Origin: Histomonas meleagridis
Taxonomy: Eukaryota; Parabasalia; Tritrichomonadida; Dientamoebidae
DNA: 64,000 bases
Direction: 5' to 3'
Assembly (NCBI GenBank): GCA_020186115.1
Contig: WSYJ01000092.1
Coordinates: 470,001 to 534,000 of the forward strand
Shown: piece after piece, positions 58,119 to 64,000 of the stretch
How positions within the stretch are numbered: position 1 is the stretch's first letter
How the letters are laid out: every line of letters begins with the position of its first letter
Made by a program: the position numbers and the translations under genes
The notes under the pieces: generated by a model
What the model saw: only the letters and a program-made list of their open reading frames with translations
What the model was told of the DNA's origin: nothing
Database searches by the model: none

Positions 58119-58825
58119 GGAATAAAGTAAAGTAAACAATTGATTTAAATTTGTTTTTTATAATTCAAAAATACTCGAATTTTGTTTGGTTTACATCAAA
58201 AAAGTAAGAAAGTTTAAACAAAATCAGATCATCAATCAGGAGAAACCGTCCAGAGAGGTTACACAAAACGAAAGCACTGACACATCTTCAAGATATTGTT
58301 TTGAAATATCAAATTATTAAAATAAACTTTAAATAAAAAAGATTAAATGTCATTCTCATTTATGTTAATTCCTTTTTGTTCAAGAAGTAATTTCACTATT
58401 TTTATGTGACCTTTTTCAGATGCCCAAATAAGTGCTGTTTTAAATAATTTAAATAATTTCCAAATATTATTTTGAAATATCAAATTATTAAAATAAATAT
58501 TAAATAAATTTTTTATAAAAAATAATCAGAACACTTTCCAAAGACATATATTATCCTATCATCGTCCTAAAAGATTTGCAATGTCACCAATTCATTTCCA
58601 GTTTAATATCCAATTACAAGTAATACTAGTTTATCAGGATAGAATCTGCATAAGACTATTTTTTTCTCCCAGAGATTAGCGGTAAACTTTCTAAGCCAAC
58701 GTATGCATTGGAAGAAAAGAGATTTATCAATAATCAAATCAAACGACATGTCACAGGAAACATTAATTAAGGAAAAGCAGCGCATTAAACGTATCCGAAA
58801 ACAAATAGTTAAACATTTATTACAT
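58119..58825. other. Intergenic with one isolated ankyrin core
   Basis: On the minus strand, 58360-58440 reads TALIWASEKGHIKIVKLLL, a single intact ankyrin core with spacer-like AT-rich sequence on both sides (58290-58345 and 58441-58510, including the GGAAATTATTTAAATTATTT-like block). No DUF3447 part is present, so this is an orphan fragment. The rest holds nothing I recognise. Confidence 0.6.
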
Positions 58826-61273
58826 TTATTTTTCCACTTTTTTATAAAACAGTATGTACGCGTGTTGGTTTCCCGGTTTGTTTCCGCTCACTTCGGAAAC
58901 ATTTGAGTCGTTGAAGCACAGCCACTTCTGCTTGCTCTCCAAGAATGCGTCGGCGATGTAGTGTCCTCCACTCAGTTGTCCGAAGTGTTCCACGACTCCG
59001 TACAGTTTGTAATTTGACCCTTTGTCTGGTCCAATTACAAAATCCTTCAGATCGATCAAATCTGGAAATTCAATCACAGTATTATTTTTCTTGAATCCGT
59101 ATTGTGTTGACCTAAATCGCTTAAACTGGATGACAAGAATTTGTGGTAGTGACCATATGTCTGTTTTTTTAGATGCACATACATATTCTTTACAATGTGG
59201 ACATTGCCACTTGTTCATTTCATCCAATGTCGTCACTTGTGAGAAACATTCTACACATTCTTTTAATGTTGGATTACTTTTTTTTGTTTGTCTAAAAGAA
59301 ATTGTTTCAATTGGTATTTCTAAACGTCCCCAGTTGAAGTTAACGTCTTCTCCGACTTTTTGATTTAAAAGTGCTATGACGTTGTTTGGAGCAAACCTCT
59401 TATCGTGCCTCGACCTTTCGAATGGTTTATTTCGTTTATGCTTTGTTGGGTTTTTGACCGTAATTTCGAATTTTTCTTTGCTTTTGAATGGGACGATAGA
59501 CTTCATAATGGACTTAACGTTCTTTGTTAATTCAACTTTTTCATCGCTCCACAAAAAGTCGAATCGTTCGCAAATTGCTTTTTGTAACTCTTCATTAGAA
59601 GGGTCTTCATTTGGAATCTCGAATATAAACGCATCAATAACTTTGGTGACTGTTCTAAATATTGATTTTGAATTATATCCTAAAACAGCAATCGAATATA
59701 ATGCATCTTCTTTTTCGGGAATCTCAAAAACATAAAGTTGAGATGACCGAGGAAAACAAGGTCCCCGTGTTAATAAGAAAGTGTCTTGTTGACGAACACA
59801 ATATGCAATTGTAAGTTTCCTTCCAATTGCTTTTTCAAGATTTTTTCTAAACGGTTCCTCCATTAGCGGCTCGACGATAGGCAATTTGACTGCTTTACGC
59901 GGCTCAAGAGGATTAAATGGAACAAAAATAAATTCTGGCGAATCAATAATTTCACTTGGGACTGGGAGTTGCAATGACAAATATGGATCAAAGGCATTAG
60001 TTGTTTTCCCACAGTTTGGACATAACATTGATGATCTAAGTTGACCATGAAAAAGATCAACAATAATACTGTCTTCTCGCTTTTTATGACGCTCCCATGC
60101 TTCTCTGGCGACTTCAGAATCATTTGTACCATCACCTTCGATTGATTTAATTGGAGGTTTATCTTTGGATCGATTAAGATCTTCATGGATAAAACTAAGA
60201 ACTGTAAGAAGAAGCTCGTGAGAGTCTTGTTGCGAGTATCCAGAAAACTGAGGAGCATTAGCTTGAAGGACACGAAAAATTTCATGTGGAGAAATAACAC
60301 TATATTTACCACTCCAACAATCATTAACCAAAGAAGCAAAACGACAACTAAACACACCTTTAGCGCCAAGTTTGCTAGTAGTGCAAATATCCTTTTTCCA
60401 ATCTGTATTTTGGAAATAATCACAAAGTAAAGTAGTATGCACAAGACATTGAAGGCTTGAATTAAAAAAGCATGTGTTGCCAAGGTTCTTAAAGCCTGAA
60501 GTACCTGGCACACATTGCTTTTCTACATTTGACGCGATTTGAGGCGAAAACGAAGAATACGTTTGTCGGGATACGTTAAGGGCCGATGGGGCTGAGAAAG
60601 GAATTTGTTGTGATCTAGAGGGCGATTGAGGAAGAGACGGATTAGAAATACAATCAAGAAGAACAATCTTCCCACTTGTGATGGCATGTTGAGCAAGAAC
60701 TTTAGATTCATCATATCTATCATATTTTTTTCCTTTTTCATACTCGTAAAGTCCATATTCACTAGGATTAAGACCTTTTTTGGTGCATACATCTTCTTTA
60801 AATAATGAAATTTTACGGTAACGAGACGTTTGAATTGGAATTATTTCTTTATGAAATATGACTTTGACTGTAATCAAACTGACAATGGGTACACACTCTT
60901 TTCGAGTGGGGTTGTATTCAACGTCTACTGAATGCTCTGGACCACCACCATACCATTCATAAAATTTATCCCAAATTTCTTTTGAAACTACTTTGAAATC
61001 AAAACCTTCCATCAAAGATTTTTTAATGGAACCATTTTCTAAAATATTTGTGTTATCAATTGGAGGACATTTTCCTTTTGGTTCATTATTTGTAAATCCA
61101 ACTGAGTCTTTCCATTGCCGAAACCACAGCAAAGATAAAACATATGCTTTCTCACCAAGTTCATATTTTTGGTTTGATAATAAGTTCTTAATGATGTTTT
61201 TCTGTTCTTGGGCGGTGGGAAGGTTCATATGAAATACGATCATTTTGCATTCAAATAAAAAGCCGTTCACCAT
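58826..61273 (-). CDS. Large ubiquitin-specific protease (USP4/15-like, DUSP plus USP)
   Basis: 815 residues; the likely start is the internal Met of MNLPTAQEQ (about 61228). An N-terminal DUSP-like domain (KAYVLSLLWFRQWKDSVGF, EIWDKFYEWYGGGP) is followed by a ubiquitin-like region, then the USP core: Cys box GFKNLGNTCFFNSSLQCLVH, GYSQQDSHELLLTVL, zinc-finger cysteines MLCPNCGK, a large insert, a second Cys pair (MNKWQCPHCKEYVC), and the His box EHFGQLSGGHYIADAF with WLCFNDSNVS. The DUSP-UBL-split-USP order is that of USP4/11/15. All catalytic residues are present. An AAACGGTCGTTT motif lies about 75 bases upstream of the ORF start. Confidence 0.92.
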   Translation of the reverse strand: MVNGFLFECKMIVFHMNLPTAQEQKNIIKNLLSNQKYELGEKAYVLSLLWFRQWKDSVGFTNNEPKGKCPPIDNTNILENGSIKKSLMEGFDFKVVSKEIWDKFYEWYGGGPEHSVDVEYNPTRKECVPIVSLITVKVIFHKEIIPIQTSRYRKISLFKEDVCTKKGLNPSEYGLYEYEKGKKYDRYDESKVLAQHAITSGKIVLLDCISNPSLPQSPSRSQQIPFSAPSALNVSRQTYSSFSPQIASNVEKQCVPGTSGFKNLGNTCFFNSSLQCLVHTTLLCDYFQNTDWKKDICTTSKLGAKGVFSCRFASLVNDCWSGKYSVISPHEIFRVLQANAPQFSGYSQQDSHELLLTVLSFIHEDLNRSKDKPPIKSIEGDGTNDSEVAREAWERHKKREDSIIVDLFHGQLRSSMLCPNCGKTTNAFDPYLSLQLPVPSEIIDSPEFIFVPFNPLEPRKAVKLPIVEPLMEEPFRKNLEKAIGRKLTIAYCVRQQDTFLLTRGPCFPRSSQLYVFEIPEKEDALYSIAVLGYNSKSIFRTVTKVIDAFIFEIPNEDPSNEELQKAICERFDFLWSDEKVELTKNVKSIMKSIVPFKSKEKFEITVKNPTKHKRNKPFERSRHDKRFAPNNVIALLNQKVGEDVNFNWGRLEIPIETISFRQTKKSNPTLKECVECFSQVTTLDEMNKWQCPHCKEYVCASKKTDIWSLPQILVIQFKRFRSTQYGFKKNNTVIEFPDLIDLKDFVIGPDKGSNYKLYGVVEHFGQLSGGHYIADAFLESKQKWLCFNDSNVSEVSGNKPGNQHAYILFYKKVEK

Positions 61274-62112
61274 TCAAAAATTTGTCTTTCAGAAATTGCG
61301 ATGTAAACAATATTTCAACAGAATTGATCAATTCTCTCCTATCGAATAATAAACGGTCGTTTAAAAAAGATCAAATTGAATTTCTCTTTTTTATTTTTGA
61401 AATAATAAATGCATATTATAGTTTGAAATAACAAGAAAAAGTTGTTCAATTTAGAACTATTTCTATTATTTTTGCACTATAGAATCGACACAATGATTAG
61501 CTATAGGGTATATTCACGAATATTATCTATTTTTAAACTTTAGAAAAATAATATGTTTAAAATCTTCTAACAAATTCATTACTTTCATTAAAACCTGCTG
61601 TAATTAGATCTTCGCTAGCATTGTACATTTGAAACTGCTGAAAACTTATTCATTGTTTATCAAATTGTTGACTTTTTCAGCTTCTTCTGTGTTTATGCTG
61701 ATTGTTCGTTTATCTTGTGATATTTAATACATTGTATTACATTGTTGTATAAGATGTCATAATATTCCCCTCATGAAAAGCAGTAAAGTGGGATACATCG
61801 AACAGTATACGTGAAGTAGTAATTCTAATATTTTTATTATATTTGGTATATTTGAATACAATCTATCATGTAATATTAAAGTTTTATGAAATAGTGTTCA
61901 TATACAATTTTTCATTATATGACATTAATTATTCCATTTGTTAAAAAAAAATTGGACGATGAGATAGAAATTGATTAATATATTCTGCGTATATAGGTTT
62001 AACCGAATTTCTTTGATATGATTTCGAGAAATTTTCATTCCAAAGCAACACTAAATTTAAATGAAATTATGACATGTGAACTGAAAACTCGACCAAAAGT
62101 AAATTTTCCCAT
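61274..62112. other. Divergent intergenic region
   Basis: Contains AATAAACGGTCGTTT at 61348-61362, two facing AACG half sites, upstream of the USP gene. The remaining sequence to the ankyrin gene start is AT-rich without recognised features. Confidence 0.45.
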
Positions 62113-63159
62113 ATGACAACAAAATTATTGCAAGATTTAGAATCTCTTGAAGAAATTATTTTTAATTTAAGAGAAGACAACATTTTCGAATCTATTTATT
62201 CAGTCATTCTCCTAATAAAAAATAATGATATATCTCCTTATTCAAACTTTATTATCAGTAGATTGATATATTCATCATTTCTTTCACAAGAAAAAGATTT
62301 TAGTTTATATATTAATTTCATGAAACAAATTGAAATCAAAGAAAATGAACATAATGAATTGATTAATAGGTTTACAGATTTTCTTCTTGGTATAGATTCA
62401 CAAGAATCATATTTTATTCTAGAAAAAATGATTGAAATGAATTTAATATCATCAAAATTAGTTGAGGGCATAAACATATTTTATTTCGCACATCATTTTC
62501 CAAATAAATCAGTAGATGATTTACAAATTCAATATGATTTATCATCACATAAATATCATAAAATAAGTTATGAAGAACTTTCACGAAATGATTGGGAACT
62601 TCATAAACAATATATTAAAGAAGGAGTTAATCCAAACGAAATTGCCAAAATAATTCGAAATGATGAAATCGAAAAACTTCAAGAAATATCATCACAAGAA
62701 AACTTTGATTTTAATCAAAAAATTGAGCCATCACTTTATGAAAGATGTTCATTTGTTAATAAAGAAAATGTTACATTAATTGATTATGCAGCATTTTTTG
62801 GATCAATTAAATGTTTTAAGCATTTACTTATTAATGGTGTAAATGTATATAATACAGGAAAATATGCAGTTGCAGGTGGAAATCTGGAGATTATTCATTT
62901 GTGTGAACAAAATCATTCATCTTTTAAAGGATCTATAAAAGCATCAATTAAGCTCCATAAAAATGACATATTTAAATATTTATATGAAAATAAAATTGGA
63001 GAAATCAAATATTCTGTTGAACTTTTAAAAATACTTTTATCTAATAGATTTATTAATTTTAAAATATTTAACTTTTTACTTGAACAAAACGTAATTAATT
63101 TTAATGATATTTCTAATGATGTTTATCGATTATTTATAAAATTATTTATAATAATTTGA
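62113..63159 (+). CDS. DUF3447-ankyrin protein, N-terminal open part
   Basis: 348 residues starting MTTKLLQDLESLEE. Helical N-terminal region (SNFIISRLIYSSFLSQ), then DUF3447: LHKQYIKEGVNPNEIAKIIR, KIEPSLYERCSFV, LIDYAAFFGSIKCFKHLL, and the ankyrin-like EIIHLCEQNHSSF. The frame closes in the first spacer after NVINFNDISND, and ankyrin cores follow to the end of the window. It is the best-preserved copy of the family here, with no frame break before the array. Confidence 0.87.
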   Translation: MTTKLLQDLESLEEIIFNLREDNIFESIYSVILLIKNNDISPYSNFIISRLIYSSFLSQEKDFSLYINFMKQIEIKENEHNELINRFTDFLLGIDSQESYFILEKMIEMNLISSKLVEGINIFYFAHHFPNKSVDDLQIQYDLSSHKYHKISYEELSRNDWELHKQYIKEGVNPNEIAKIIRNDEIEKLQEISSQENFDFNQKIEPSLYERCSFVNKENVTLIDYAAFFGSIKCFKHLLINGVNVYNTGKYAVAGGNLEIIHLCEQNHSSFKGSIKASIKLHKNDIFKYLYENKIGEIKYSVELLKILLSNRFINFKIFNFLLEQNVINFNDISNDVYRLFIKLFIII

Positions 63160-64000
63160 TATTATAAAGTAATATTCGGAAATTATTTAAAATATTTGTA
63201 ACAGCACTTATTTTGGCATCATCAAATGGTCATATAGAAATAGTTAAATTACTTCTTGAACAAGAAGGAATTGATATTAATGCTAAAGATATTTATTTGT
63301 TTTATTTAAAATTTATTTTAATAATTTCATATTTCAAAATAATATTTAGAAATTGTTTCAATCATTTAAAACAGCACTTATGTTTGCATCTGAATATGGT
63401 CATACAGAAATAGTTAAATTACTTCTTGAACAAGAAGGAATTGATATTAATGCTAAAAATATTAATTTGTTTTGTTTAAAATTTATTTTAATAATTTTAT
63501 ATTTCAAAATAATATTTGGAAATTATTTAAATTATTTTGGACAGCACTTATGAAAGCATCTTCAAATGGTCATACAGAAATAGTTAAATTACTTCTTGAA
63601 CAAAAAGGAATTGAAATTAATGCTAAAGATGTTTATTTGTCTCATTTAATATTTATTTTAATAATTTTATATTTTAAAATAATATTTGGAAATTATTTAA
63701 ATTATTTGAAACAGCACTTATTTATGCATCTTCAAATGGTCATACAGAAATCGTTCAGTTACTCCTTAAACAAGAAGGAATTGATATTAATAAAGATAAA
63801 ATTTATATGTTTTATTTAATATTATATAAAAATATATGAAAATTTTTTAAGTTATTTAAAACTGCATTTATGTATGCATCTGAAAAAGGTCATACAAAAA
63901 TAGTTAAATTACTTCTTAAACAAAAAGGAATTGATATTAATGCTAAAAATATTTATTTGTTTTATTTTGGGTTTGTTTTAATAATTTCATATTTTAAAAT
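63120..64000 (+). repeat. Ankyrin array with 80/63-nt spacers, cut by window end
   Basis: Five cores are visible: TALILASSNGHIEIVKLLL (63201), TALMFASEYGHTEIVKLLL (63371), TALMKASSNGHTEIVKLLL (63541), TALIYASSNGHTEIVQLLL (63711) and TAFMYASEKGHTKIVKLLL (63861), all without stops. The first four spacers each measure 80 nt from the residue after the Asp to the T-A-L codon, so they change frame by two each time. The fifth is 63 nt, in frame, with TGA where most 63-nt copies have TGG. The array runs out of the window. Confidence 0.85.

Noticed and set aside
59863-60513. 216-residue minus-strand ORF within the large USP
   Set aside because: Overlaps the conserved USP frame and has no motif; a shadow ORF.
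1-64000. CRISPR arrays, bacterial operons, riboswitches, Shine-Dalgarno sites
   Set aside because: The tandem arrays are ankyrin or LRR coding repeats with no unique spacers, and the gene content is eukaryotic.

Overview
The window looks like nuclear DNA of a trichomonad (Parabasalia; Tritrichomonas or Trichomonas type). The reasons are very AT-rich sequence, tightly packed and nearly all intronless genes on both strands, several DUF3447-plus-ankyrin genes, BspA-like leucine-rich surface proteins, many Ras/Rab GTPases, a large multi-pass cyclase-type receptor, several ubiquitin-system genes, and cut-and-paste DNA transposons. No prokaryotic operon structure is visible. Species assignment is inference; no ribosomal RNA gene or typed marker is present.

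Layout. 0-7.5 kb: a partial unknown ORF, a 1365-residue multi-pass receptor, a small ubiquitin protease and a truncated Mrp/NBP35-type ATPase. 8.1-11.1 kb: an ankyrin gene (minus strand) split by a 1536-bp pogo-like transposon with 51-bp terminal repeats. 11.3-14.5 kb: a divergent Ras-like GTPase, a 1.7-kb IS481-like element with 55-bp terminal repeats and a possible -1 frameshift site, and a broken membrane-protein gene. 16.3-18.9 kb: an apparently inactive Rrp6-like protein and an elongator tRNA-Met. 19.9-22.1 kb: a second ankyrin gene. 22.5-23.6 kb: a decayed bacterial-type glycosidase. 24-28.6 kb: two BspA-like genes sharing a nearly identical ectodomain cassette but with different tails. 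29.6-36.5 kb: two more ankyrin genes (one ending in a UBR-type zinc finger) and a remnant. 37-61.3 kb: a conserved housekeeping stretch (Wee-type kinase, histone-fold-like protein, HECT ligase, three small GTPases, PH-like protein, LRR-ADP-ribosylglycohydrolase fusion, CAMK/AMPK-type kinase, UBE2J-type E2, TRAPPC2L-like, ubiquitin-like protein, MLF-like, large USP). 62.1 kb to the end: another ankyrin gene running off the window.

Most unusual feature: in four ankyrin loci nearly every 30-codon ankyrin core is separated from the next by an AT-rich spacer placed exactly at the hairpin before the T-A-L/T-P-L-H motif. Most spacers are 63 or 77-80 nt long, carry in-frame stops and frame changes, and end with a conserved block, while the cores I read remain open. 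They lack GT..AG ends. The cores behave as coding DNA and the spacers as something removed or bypassed. The pogo transposon also sits in one of these spacers.

Ubiquitin genes are prominent (two USPs, an E2, a HECT E3, a UBR box, a UBL protein), but these are scattered single genes and I infer no cluster. Several frame breaks fall in homopolymers (G6, A7, A8, T8, T5/T6), so base-calling error must be excluded before calling each a real lesion.
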